Made by a program: the position numbers and the translations under genes. From the NCBI RefSeq assembly GCF_021545335.1, contig NZ_CP089312.1, positions 7,006,001 through 7,070,000 of the forward strand: a stretch of 64,000 nucleotides of DNA, given 5' to 3'. The notes under the pieces were generated by a model, which saw only the letters and a list, made by a program, of their open reading frames with translations, did no database searches and was not told the DNA's origin. Source of the stretch: Streptomyces sp. GQFP. Its GTDB lineage: Bacteria > Actinomycetota > Actinomycetes > Streptomycetales > Streptomycetaceae. Numbering within the stretch: position 1 is the first letter of the stretch; each line of letters begins with the position of its first letter. Positions 26,350 to 33,833 of the stretch are shown piece after piece.

Positions 26350-27092
26350 GCACTCTCATACTCGCCCTGGCCGCCGGCGCGGTCATCGGCATGGCGCTCG
26401 GCGCGCTGGGGGGAGGCGGCAGTGTGCTGGCCGTCCCCGCCCTGATCTATCTGCTCGGCTTCAGTCCGGTCGGGGCGACGACCGCGAGTCTGGTCATCGT
26501 CACGCTCACCTCGGTCACCGCGCTGGTCGCGCACGCCCGCGACGGGAACGTCCGCCGGCGTACGGGGCTGCTGTTCGCGGCGGCCGGGATCGGCCCGGCG
26601 ATGCTGGGCGGCGCGCTCGCCGGACGTATCCCGGCCGCCGTGCTGACAGCGGCCTTCGCCGTGGTCGCGGGAGTGGCCGCCCTGCGCATGCTGCGGTCCC
26701 GGCCGGCCGCGGAGGGCACCGTGACGGTGCGGCCGGTGCGGGTGGCGGCAGCCGGTGGCGGGCTCGGTGCGGTCACCGGTGTCCTTGGTGTCGGCGGTGG
26801 CTTCCTCGCCGTACCGGCGCTGGTGAGCGTGCTGGGTCTGCGGATGCGCAACGCGGTGGGTACCAGCCTGCTGGTCATCACCGTCAACTCGCTGGCCGCG
26901 CTGGCGACGCGCGCCGGCACGGTCGAGGAGCTGGACTGGGCGTTCGTCGGGCCGTTCGTCGCGGCTGCGATCCTCGGCGCCTGGGACGGCAAGCGGCTGG
27001 CCGCGAAGATCTCGGGACACACGCTTCAGCGGGTCTTCGCGCTGGTACTGCTGGCGGTGGCGGCCTTCATGCTGATCGAAGCGGTGCTGTGA
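26346..27092 (+). CDS. TauE/SafE-family sulfite/organosulfur exporter (248 aa)
   Basis: Two repeats of four helices, each opened by a glycine-rich loop: GMALGALGGGGSVLAVPALI and AVTGVLGVGGGFLAVPALVS. This is the TauE/SafE (DUF81) fold. The GTG at 26346 overlaps the rhodanese stop. In this operon it most likely exports sulfite or thiosulfate made by the persulfide dioxygenase. It converges on the repressor gene at 27114. Confidence 0.9.
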   Translation: MSTLILALAAGAVIGMALGALGGGGSVLAVPALIYLLGFSPVGATTASLVIVTLTSVTALVAHARDGNVRRRTGLLFAAAGIGPAMLGGALAGRIPAAVLTAAFAVVAGVAALRMLRSRPAAEGTVTVRPVRVAAAGGGLGAVTGVLGVGGGFLAVPALVSVLGLRMRNAVGTSLLVITVNSLAALATRAGTVEELDWAFVGPFVAAAILGAWDGKRLAAKISGHTLQRVFALVLLAVAAFMLIEAVL

Positions 27093-27113
27093 CGGCCGCC
27101 GCGGCGCGAACTC

Positions 27114-27407
27114 TCACGCCAGGGACAGGAACAGCTTCTCCAGACGCGCGCGCATCTGCTGGGCGTCCTCGCCGTTCTTGCGGCCGGATTCGATGTCGGT
27201 CATGCACTGCTGCATGCCGGTCGCGATGATCGCGAAACCGGCCCGGTCGAGCGCGCGTGAAGCGGCGGCGAGCTGCGTGACGACGTCCTCGCAGTCGCGC
27301 CCCTCCTCGATCATCCGGATCACACCGGAGATCTGACCCTGCGCACGGCGCAGCCGGTTCAGTACGGACTTCAGGTCCGCGCCCTCAAGCTCCAGTTCCA
27401 CGACCAC
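27114..27407 (-). CDS. cstR: CsoR/CstR-family persulfide-type repressor (97 aa)
   Basis: Four-helix CsoR fold beginning LKSVLNRLRRAQGQISGVIR. Copper sensors of this family use Cys-His-Cys; here the first Cys is in GRDCEDVV and the second in MQQCMTD, but the position four residues before the second Cys is Gly, not His. Two Cys without the His is the CstR pattern, which forms a disulfide or polysulfide bridge with sulfane sulfur. GTG 27407 follows GAGGAG. An operator sits directly upstream (27421-27434), so it is probably autoregulated and controls the operators at 18, 24 and 29 kb. Confidence 0.88.
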   Translation of the reverse strand: MVVELELEGADLKSVLNRLRRAQGQISGVIRMIEEGRDCEDVVTQLAAASRALDRAGFAIIATGMQQCMTDIESGRKNGEDAQQMRARLEKLFLSLA

Positions 27408-27420
27408 TCCTCAAAGAAAA

Positions 27421-27434
27421 TACCCCTAGGGGTA
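27421..27434. promoter_or_regulatory. CsoR/CstR-type operator between cstR and rhodanese-DUF2892 gene
   Basis: TACCCCTAGGGGTA, a perfect palindrome 13 bp from the repressor start and 50 bp from the divergent rhodanese start. Confidence 0.8.
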
Positions 27435-27484
27435 CTGTACGTCCCGCTTCGGGACGGCGTCGACCATTAAGGATCACACCTGCC

Positions 27485-28072
27485 ATGACCAACACCCCCG
27501 CCCCCGTGACCCTCGCCACCGAGCAGGCCCGCACCCGGCTGCACGAGCTCACCGTCATCGACGTGCGCACGCCCGCCGAGTACGCCTCCGGCCATCTGCC
27601 CGGCGCCCTGAACATCCCGCTGGACCACGTCCGCCGCGCTCTGCCGGAGATACGCCGCGCTTCCGAGCAGGGTGACGTCCTCGTCGTCTGCGCCTCCGGT
27701 GCCCGCTCGGAGAGCGCCTGCAAGCTCTTGGCCGAGCAGGGCATACCGACCGCCACCCTCTCCGGTGGCACCGGCGCCTGGGCCGCCGAGGGACACGACC
27801 TGCACACCCCGACCGCCTGCGACACGCGCGCCGGCTGGAGCATGGAGCGCCAAGTGCGCTTCACCGCCGGCACGGTGGTGCTCCTGGGCCTCCTCCTCGG
27901 CCTGCTAGTGCACCCGGCCCTCCTGCTGATCTCGGCCGGTATCGCGGGTGGCCTGGTCTTCTCCGCCCTCACGAACACCTGCGGCATGGCGGCCGTGCTC
28001 GGCAGGCTGCCGCACAACCGCCCGCGCGCGGCCGATCTCGACGCTGCGTTGGCCGCTCTGCGCAGCCGCTGA
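27485..28072 (+). CDS. Membrane-anchored rhodanese with DUF2892 domain (195 aa)
   Basis: Rhodanese (about 10-110) with VIDVRTPAEYASGHLPGA and VVCASGARSE, then a DUF2892 membrane segment of two helices (FTAGTVVLLGLLLGLLV and LLLISAGIAGGLVFSAL) ending CGMAAVLGRLP. Same layout as E. coli YgaP, an inner-membrane rhodanese. ATG 27485 lies behind the cstR operator; a strong hairpin follows the stop. Confidence 0.93.
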   Translation: MTNTPAPVTLATEQARTRLHELTVIDVRTPAEYASGHLPGALNIPLDHVRRALPEIRRASEQGDVLVVCASGARSESACKLLAEQGIPTATLSGGTGAWAAEGHDLHTPTACDTRAGWSMERQVRFTAGTVVLLGLLLGLLVHPALLLISAGIAGGLVFSALTNTCGMAAVLGRLPHNRPRAADLDAALAALRSR

Positions 28073-28080
28073 ACCCGCGT

Positions 28081-28117
28081 TCCAGGGCGCCCGTGGAGCC
28101 CCTATGGGCGCCCTGGA
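28081..28117. terminator. Strong bidirectional hairpin terminator
   Basis: A perfect 12-bp stem (TCCAGGGCGCCC / GGGCGCCCTGGA) with a 13-nt loop between two convergent genes. It starts 8 bp after the rhodanese stop and ends 2 bp before the end of the truncated aminotransferase. Confidence 0.85.
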
Positions 28118-28119
28118 CG

Positions 28120-28866
28120 TCAGTTCGCTCGGAAGACCGCGTCCTTGTGATCGTCGGCGCCTGGGGTGCTCTCGGCGACCCGGATCGGAACGTACGGGGC
28201 GGCGGTCGCGTAGTCCCAGAAGGGCAGGGCGCCGTGCGCGTGCAGCAGACGTGCGATGCGGTCGGTGTCGGTGAGGATGCCGGTGACGTTGGAGGCGGCG
28301 GAGAAACTGCCGATGCGCAGCGGCCGGTCGGCATGGCGGACCAACTGCGCCTCCAGATCGCAGGGATCGATGTGACCGTCCGCGTCCTCGCCGATGACCA
28401 CGACGTCGGCGACCGACTCCCGCCAGGGCAGTTCGTTCGAGTGGTGCTCGTACGGGCCGACGAACACCACCGGGCGCACGGCCCGCGGCAGCGGGTCGGG
28501 CCGACGCAGCTCCAGGATGCCCACCAGCTTGTTGACCGCCGCGGTCGCTCCCGAGCCGCAGAAGATGACCAGGTCGTCCTCGGTGCCGCCGACCACGTCG
28601 CGGATGATCCGGCGGGCGTCCTCGCGCAGCCGGGTCGTCCGCAGGCCAGTGCTGGAACTTTCCGTGTGGGTGTTGCCGTAGAGGGGCCGCACCTGCTCGC
28701 GCACGAAGTCCTCGACGAAGTCCACGGAGCGGCCGGAGGCGGTGTAGTCGGCGTAGACGAGGCGCCGGGGGCCGTAAGGGCCCTCCAGCACCTCGCCGTC
28801 GCCGATGAGGCCGCGGCGGATGCGGTCCAGGAGAGGTGACGCCGGTGGCGCCGAGCGTGTGGTCAT
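28120..28866 (-). pseudogene. Class V aminotransferase / cysteine-desulfurase-like gene, truncated before the PLP lysine
   Basis: Starts normally (ATG 28866, overlapping the OsmC stop by 4 nt) and reads YADYTASGRSVDFVEDFVRE, NTHTESSSTGLRTT, FCGSGATAAVNKLVGIL, YEHHSNELPWRE and FWDYATAAPYVPI, all class V PLP-enzyme motifs. It ends at KDAVF-RAN with a TGA. In the family the PLP-binding Lys follows a few residues later (in a segment like SPHKFIGG), with a further 200 or so residues. So the catalytic Lys and the whole C-terminal half are missing. The break abuts the terminator hairpin at 28081-28117. The product, if made, should be inactive. Operon position after OsmC suggests an original role in sulfur handling. 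Confidence 0.8.
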
Positions 28867-29315
28867 GGCGCCAACTCGACGCCGATCTCGGGCGGCTCGT
28901 GCAGGGTGTTGTGGACCGTGCAGCGCGAGGCGGCGGCGAGCAGGGCCGCGCGGCGCCGCTCGGGCAGTCCGGGTGACGGGACGATCGTGACGTGCATGGA
29001 GGCCACGCGGGCGGGCCGGTCGGTGGCCATGGTGAATTCCGTACGGACGCGCAGTCCTGCCTGGTCCAGGCCGTGGCGGTGGAGGTAGCGGCCCGCGTAG
29101 AAGGCGACGCAGGTGGCCAGGGATGCGGCGAACAACTCGGTGGGGGTGGGCGCGATGTCCGTGCCGCCCGCCTCGACGGGCTGGTCGACGTGGATGTGGT
29201 GGCCGCGGATGTCCACGGTGTAGATGTCGCGGTCGGCGTGGGTCACCTCGAGGCGGTGCACGTCCGGGTCCTGCGGCTGGTTCGTGGGGAGGGCCTGCGG
29301 TGCGGTGCCGGTCAT
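28863..29315 (-). CDS. OsmC-family thiol peroxidase-like protein (150 aa)
   Basis: OsmC fold with both redox cysteines: SLATCVAFYAGRYL and AASRCTVHNTL. Such proteins reduce organic hydroperoxides and some act on sulfane sulfur. ATG 29315 follows AGAAGGGGC. First gene of a two-gene unit with the truncated class V enzyme. Divergent from sqr, with two CstR-type operators and one DosR/OsdR-type box in between. Confidence 0.9.
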   Translation of the reverse strand: MTGTAPQALPTNQPQDPDVHRLEVTHADRDIYTVDIRGHHIHVDQPVEAGGTDIAPTPTELFAASLATCVAFYAGRYLHRHGLDQAGLRVRTEFTMATDRPARVASMHVTIVPSPGLPERRRAALLAAASRCTVHNTLHEPPEIGVELAP

Positions 29316-29411
29316 GGCAGGGCCCCTTCTCTTCGGTGTCGGCTGCTGTCGGGTTCCAGTCGACCGCGAACGGTGGGGCCGGCCGAGAGGCCGCACCCCG
29401 CCGTGTTGACA

Positions 29412-29524
29412 TACCCTGGTAGGTATTTTTTTCAGGGGGTTCGCGGTGGGCGGGCGGAGCATAGGGCCTGCGGGGCGGGGCGAAGACATACCCGGGTGGG
29501 TACCGGAACGGGGACCAACGGCCC
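29412..29524. promoter_or_regulatory. Composite promoter: two CstR-type operators plus one DosR/OsdR-type box
   Basis: TACCCTGGTAGGTA (29412-29425) and TACCCGGGTGGGTA (29489-29502) are CstR-type sites; 8 bp further on lies GGGACCAACGGCCC (29511-29524), with the exact GGGAC-N4-GGCCC form of a DosR-type box, ending 36 bp before the sqr ATG. This is the only promoter in the window carrying both classes. Confidence 0.75.
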
Positions 29525-29560
29525 ATGCCCGGGCCTCATCTCCCGCACGACAGTGGGGAC

Positions 29561-30802
29561 ATGGGCAAACACATCGTGATACTCGGAGGCGGCACCGCCG
29601 GCACGCTGATGGCCAACAGGCTGCGCCGCACGTACGACGAGGACGAATGCTGGATCACCGTGGTCGACCAGGACGACGACCACGTCTACCAGCCCGGCCT
29701 GCTGTTCGTCCCCTTCGGCGCGGCCCAGCCGCGCCACCTCGTCCGGTCACGTCCGCGGCAGCTGAACGCCGCCATCGACTACAAGATGGCGAGGATCGAG
29801 CGGGTCGACCTGGACGCACGGACGGTGCACCTCAGCGGCGGCATCCGGCTGCCCTACGACGTCCTCGTGGTCGCCACCGGGGCCGCGCTGCTGCCGGAGG
29901 AGACCGAGGGGCTGACGGGTCCCGGCTGGGGAGAGAAGGTCTTCACCTTCTACGACCTTCCCGGTGCCGTGGCTCTGCACCACGCCCTGGAGCGCTTCGA
30001 GGGCGGGCGCGTCGTGGTGAACGTGGCGGATCTGCCGGTCAAGTGCCCCGTCGCGCCACTGGAGTTCGCCTTCCTGGCCGACTGGTACTTCCAGCGGCGC
30101 GGGATCCGCGACAAGGTCCGACTGACGTACGTCACCCCGCTGGACGCCGCCTTCACCAAGCCCGTCGCGGCGAAGGCGCTCGGCGGGCTGCTGGCGGACA
30201 AGGGCATCGAGCTGGTCACCGAGTTCACGCTCGGTGAGGTCGACGGCGAAGGCGGCCGACTGGTGTCGTACGACGAACGCGAGGTGCCCTTCGACCTCGC
30301 GGTGGTCGTGCCACTGCACGGCGGTGCCACGTACGTCGGCCTTTCCCCGGGCCTCGGTGACGAACTGGGCTTCATCCCCGTCGACCAGGCCACCCTCCAA
30401 CACCCCGAGCGTCCCGAGGTGTTCGCGATCGGGGACGCGGCCGGGCTGCCGGCGTCCAAGGCCGGCTCGGTGGCCCACTTCGCCGGGGAGACGCTCACGC
30501 ACAACATCGCCCGCTTCCTGGCCGGACAGCCGCTGGACGCCACCTTCGACGGGCACACCAACTGCTTCGTCGAGACCGGCTTCCACAAGGCCCTGCTCAT
30601 CGACTTCAACTACGAGACCGAGCCGCTGCCGGGTCACTTCCCGGCCGCAGTGGGGCTGCCGCTGCTGAAGGAGTCGCACGCCAACCACCTCGGCAAGCTC
30701 GCGTTCGAGTGGCTGTACTGGCACAACCTGCTGCCCGGCCGGGAACTGCCTGGGATCAGCTCGGCGATGCCAGAGCACGGCAAGAACCACGTCCACGTCT
30801 GA
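29561..30802 (+). CDS. sqr: Sulfide:quinone oxidoreductase-type flavoprotein (413 aa)
   Basis: FAD-binding start KHIVILGGGTAGTLMANRL, second nucleotide motif region YDVLVVATGAALLPEETEG, and the FAD C-terminal motif EVFAIGDAAGLPASKAGSVA. Cysteines in VKCPVAPLEF and TNCFVETG match the SQR pair that carries sulfur during sulfide oxidation. The C-terminus (LAFEWLYWHNLLPGRELPG) is amphipathic, as in membrane-associated SQRs. It passes electrons from sulfide to the quinone pool. ATG 29561 is preferred to the in-frame ATG at 29525 because the latter would overlap the DosR/OsdR-type box. Followed by tusE/dsrC- and dsrE-like genes. Confidence 0.9.
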   Translation: MGKHIVILGGGTAGTLMANRLRRTYDEDECWITVVDQDDDHVYQPGLLFVPFGAAQPRHLVRSRPRQLNAAIDYKMARIERVDLDARTVHLSGGIRLPYDVLVVATGAALLPEETEGLTGPGWGEKVFTFYDLPGAVALHHALERFEGGRVVVNVADLPVKCPVAPLEFAFLADWYFQRRGIRDKVRLTYVTPLDAAFTKPVAAKALGGLLADKGIELVTEFTLGEVDGEGGRLVSYDEREVPFDLAVVVPLHGGATYVGLSPGLGDELGFIPVDQATLQHPERPEVFAIGDAAGLPASKAGSVAHFAGETLTHNIARFLAGQPLDATFDGHTNCFVETGFHKALLIDFNYETEPLPGHFPAAVGLPLLKESHANHLGKLAFEWLYWHNLLPGRELPGISSAMPEHGKNHVHV

Positions 30803-30824
30803 ACGCCCGAACGCCCGAACGCCC
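30801..30824 (+). repeat. Short tandem repeat (GAACGCCC)x3
   Basis: Three perfect 8-bp units begin in the sqr stop codon and fill the spacer up to the ribosome site of the next gene. Slippage here would change only the spacing. Confidence 0.9.
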
Positions 30825-30844
30825 GAATGAAGGAGAACACCGCC

Positions 30845-31162
30845 ATGCCCACCGCCACTTACGACGACACCGCCGTACCCGTCGACGACGAGGGCTTCTT
30901 CACCGACCCCGCGCAGTGGACCGAACCCATGGCCGAGCAGATCGCCCACGAGGCGGGCGTCGAGAACCTGACCGACCGGCACTGGACGGTCATCCGGTTC
31001 ATGCGCGCCGAATACGCGGCCAAGGGCACCGGCCCCACTGTGCGCGTGCTCGGCAAGACCTCCGGCGTGAGCGTCAAGGAGCTGTACCAGCTCTTCCCCA
31101 AGGGCCCCGCCAAGACCGCCGCGAAGATCGCCGGAATTCCCAAGCCGCGCGGTTGCATCTGA
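30845..31162 (+). CDS. TusE/DsrC-family sulfur carrier protein (105 aa)
   Basis: TusE/DsrC fold: DEGFFTDPAQWTEPMAEQIA, LTDRHWTVIRFMRAEY and KELYQLFPKGPAKTAAKIAG, ending in the C-terminal arm KPRGCI with the penultimate Cys that carries sulfur. The second Cys of true DsrC, about ten residues earlier, is absent, so this is TusE-like or a regulatory variant. ATG 30845 follows GAAGGAG. It likely accepts sulfur from the SQR or DsrE2 neighbours. Confidence 0.88.
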   Translation: MPTATYDDTAVPVDDEGFFTDPAQWTEPMAEQIAHEAGVENLTDRHWTVIRFMRAEYAAKGTGPTVRVLGKTSGVSVKELYQLFPKGPAKTAAKIAGIPKPRGCI

Positions 31163-31217
31163 CATCTCCGCATCCGACATCTCTGCCATCGTCTCTGCCA
31201 TCGAGGAGCGTGCCGTC

Positions 31218-31703
31218 ATGGCCGACACCGCCACCACCCGGGCGACGATCGAGAAGGTCTCGATCATCGTCTCCAAGGGATCCCTGGAAGGGATCTACCC
31301 GGCCCTGATCATGGCCAACGGCGCCCGCGCCGAGGGTATCGAGGCCGACCTCTTCTTCACCTTCTTCGGCCTGGACGCGATCACGAAGAAGCGGTGGGAG
31401 CACATCAAGCTGGCCACGGTCGGCAACCCGGGCCTGCACCTGCCGACCCTGCTGGGCGGCATGCCGGGTGTGCCGGACCTGGTCACCCGCTACATGGAAC
31501 GCAAGATGGACAAGCTCGACATCCCGCCCATCCCCGAGTTCATCGAGATGATCTCCGACAGCGGCGCGGGCATCTACGCCTGCAAGGCTTCGGTCGACCT
31601 CTTCGAACTCGACAAGGACGACCTCGTCGAGCAGGTCCAGGGCGTCATCACGGTCGGCGAGTTCTATGAGCACGCGGCCGGTGGCCAGATCATCTACACC
31701 TGA
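31218..31703 (+). CDS. DsrE/DsrE2-family sulfurtransferase-like protein (161 aa)
   Basis: DsrE fold: KVSIIVSKGSLEGIYPALIM, ADLFFTFFGLDAITKKRW, and ISDSGAGIYACKASVDLF, with the conserved active Cys in the last segment, followed by GVITVGEFYEHA. DsrE2 proteins hand persulfide sulfur to TusA or DsrC-type carriers. GTG/ATG choice: ATG 31218 follows GAGGAGCGTGCC. With sqr and the TusE/DsrC gene it forms a sulfide-oxidation relay operon. Confidence 0.9.
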   Translation: MADTATTRATIEKVSIIVSKGSLEGIYPALIMANGARAEGIEADLFFTFFGLDAITKKRWEHIKLATVGNPGLHLPTLLGGMPGVPDLVTRYMERKMDKLDIPPIPEFIEMISDSGAGIYACKASVDLFELDKDDLVEQVQGVITVGEFYEHAAGGQIIYT

Positions 31704-31794
31704 GGCGACCGGCACCGGGCACGGACCACCGGACGGGGTGCGGTGTGTGCCTCCGGTGGTCGCGCATCCCGCCGACGAGTCGTCCGGGCCGGGC

Positions 31795-32085
31795 GGCCTG
31801 CCGGCCCTGACGCCCACTACGACGTGCGGATCTTCGAGCGGGTCGCAGTGACCGAAGCGGGCCGACCGACCGCTGTTCGCACCTTGTCGGAGCAGAGCGA
31901 AGTCGGCCTGAACGAGGCCCTGAAGGCGGGGCGCACGGTCGAGGCCGACGACATCGCCGCGCTGACCAAGATGCTGTCCGGACTCACGGCCCCGGACGTG
32001 GTCCAGGTACAACACCGACCTGCTCGCCGCCTCGGAGCGACACCAGGCGGCTTTCGAGCGCCGAGCCGTCGACGAACAGCCGAAC
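31795..32085 (+). pseudogene. Degraded second copy of the DUF2202 gene
   Basis: The frame reads YDVRIFERVAVTEAGRPTAV, LNEALKAGRTVEADDIAALT and MLSGLTAPDVVQV, which match YDVRVFERISAAETQHLTAV, GALAAGRTVETDDIAALN and ALSGLTAPDTRQV of the intact gene at 20427. The signal peptide and first helix are missing, an internal piece is deleted, and the 3' part is out of frame. It lies in the 607-bp gap between dsrE2 and the arginine permease; the rest of that gap has no gene. Confidence 0.8.
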
Positions 32086-32197
32086 ACGGGACCGCGGAGC
32101 GGCCATTCTCGATTCCGATCGGGCTGTGAGGGAGCGCTCGGCGACGTCAATCAGCGGGTGACCACTCTGAGCCGGGGCTGCTCGGACCTCCTGGACC

Positions 32198-32231
32198 GGG
32201 ACCTTCGGCACTCCTGCGGGCCGTGTGGCCG
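32198..32231. promoter_or_regulatory. DosR/OsdR-like boxes upstream of the arginine deiminase operon
   Basis: GGGACCTTCGGCAC (32198-32211, last arm imperfect) and GGGCCGTGTGGCCG (32218-32231) start 20 bp apart and end 79 bp before the permease ATG. Confidence 0.5.
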
Positions 32232-32310
32232 CTGCCCCTGGCCCGGCGTGGCGCAGAAGCATTGTCGGCGGATCGCACCATCCGTACTGAACCGCACAAG
32301 GAGCACAACC

Positions 32311-33801
32311 ATGCCCAGGACCACGACCAGTGGGGAGCGAGCGGCGCCCAAGGCCTCTCTCGGTCTGCCCGCCGCGTCCTCGCTCGTGATCGGCACCATC
32401 ATCGGGACCGGAATCTTCGCCCTTCCGTCCGCACTAGCCCCGTACGGGCCCGTCTCCCTGGTCGCCTTCGGCGTCGTGACATTGGGCGCGCTGGCGCTCG
32501 CGTTGACCTTCGGGTCCCTGTCGAAGCGGGTGCCGGCGAGCGGCGGTCCGTACGTCTACGCCCGGGAGGCCTTCGGCGAGTTCGCCGGATTCCTCAACGC
32601 GTGGTCGTACTGGATCACCGCGTGGGCCGGCAACGCGGCGATCGCCGTGGCCTGGGTCGGCTACGTCGAGGTGTTTGTCAACACGGGCCACAAGACGTGG
32701 ATCTCCATGACCATCGCCCTCGCCGGACTCTGGACGGCGGCCGCGATCAACCTCACCGGAGTCCGCAACATGGGCGCGTTCCAGGTGATCACCACGGTGC
32801 TGAAGTTCGTGCCGCTCGTTTTCATGGCCACCATCGGGCTGCTGTTCATCGACCCGGACAACTTCGGCGCCTTCAACTCCAGTGGCCAGTCGGCGCTGGG
32901 TGCCATCTCGGCCGCGGCCGCCATCGCGCTGTTCAGCTACCTCGGCCTGGAGGCCGCCTCGGTGGTCGCCGGCCGGGTGCGCGATCCCGAGCGGAACGTG
33001 CCACGAGCCACCGTGTACGGCACGCTCCTGTGTGCCGTCATCTACATCCTGGGCACGCTCGCGGTCTTCGGCACCGTCTCGCACGGGGCGCTGGGCGACA
33101 CCGTCGCGCCGTTCACCGACGCCGCGAACAACATCGTCGGCGGCAGCTGGGCCGGGGACGCCGTCGCCGTCGCCGCCATCGTCTCCGGGATCGGCGCCCT
33201 CAACGGCTGGACCATGCTGTGCGCCGAGATGCCGTACGCCGCCGCCCGCGACGGCCTCTTCCCTGGCTCCTTCGCGAAACTACGCGGGAAGAGCGGAGTC
33301 CCGTCCTTCGGCATCATCGCCTCCACTGTGCTGGCCTCTCTGATCACCGTGTTCAGCTACACGCGCTTCGAGGACGTCTTCACGAAGATCGTGTTGCTGA
33401 GCGTGTTCACTGCGGTGGTCCCGTACCTGTTCTCCGCCGCCGCCCAGCTGTACTGGCTGCTGGTGCGCGGACGGGAGACCCTCAGCCGACGGCGGCTGGC
33501 CCGCGATGTCACCGTCGCCGCGCTGGCCCTGGCCTTCTCCTACTGGTCGATCCAGGGCAGCGGCTACCAGACCGTCTACTACGGGCTGTTCGTGCTGCTG
33601 CTCGGCGTGCCGGTCTACGTCTGGCTGAAGCGGGGCCAGGGCGAGTACGGCGACACGAGCGTGGTGGCCCCCGCCGCAGGTGCCCCGCTTGAGGAGCGCG
33701 CCCCCGAGACTCCGGCGCCGCCCAAGCGGCTGACGCGCGGACCGGGCACCAAACGCGTAGGCGGCACGCACAAGCACGACACCCACCGCCACCAGGACTG
33801 A
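32311..33801 (+). CDS. APC-family amino acid permease, probable arginine/ornithine transporter (496 aa)
   Basis: Twelve membrane helices of the APC fold. The N-terminal substrate loop GTIIGTGIFALPSALAPYGP and the segment SASVVAGRVRDPERNVPRAT-like (AASVVAGRVRDPERNVPRA) are typical of basic amino acid antiporters. It ends in a His-rich hydrophilic tail (GGTHKHDTHRHQD). Position directly before arcA, arcB and arcC, with 32 bp to arcA, supports arginine/ornithine exchange (ArcD role), though it is not an ArcD sequence family member that I can name with certainty. ATG 32311 follows AAGGAG. Confidence 0.85.
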   Translation: MPRTTTSGERAAPKASLGLPAASSLVIGTIIGTGIFALPSALAPYGPVSLVAFGVVTLGALALALTFGSLSKRVPASGGPYVYAREAFGEFAGFLNAWSYWITAWAGNAAIAVAWVGYVEVFVNTGHKTWISMTIALAGLWTAAAINLTGVRNMGAFQVITTVLKFVPLVFMATIGLLFIDPDNFGAFNSSGQSALGAISAAAAIALFSYLGLEAASVVAGRVRDPERNVPRATVYGTLLCAVIYILGTLAVFGTVSHGALGDTVAPFTDAANNIVGGSWAGDAVAVAAIVSGIGALNGWTMLCAEMPYAAARDGLFPGSFAKLRGKSGVPSFGIIASTVLASLITVFSYTRFEDVFTKIVLLSVFTAVVPYLFSAAAQLYWLLVRGRETLSRRRLARDVTVAALALAFSYWSIQGSGYQTVYYGLFVLLLGVPVYVWLKRGQGEYGDTSVVAPAAGAPLEERAPETPAPPKRLTRGPGTKRVGGTHKHDTHRHQD

Positions 33802-33833
33802 CCACCGTCGACCTCAACAGAGGAAGCAACGCC

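Noticed and set aside
28081..28117. Perfect inverted repeat considered as an insertion-sequence end or attachment site
   Set aside because: It is a single hairpin between convergent genes, with no transposase or direct repeat, so terminator is the simpler reading.
30801..30824. Three 8-bp repeats considered as the start of a CRISPR array or iteron origin
   Set aside because: Units are contiguous with no spacers, too short for CRISPR repeats, and sit in a spacer between two genes of one operon.
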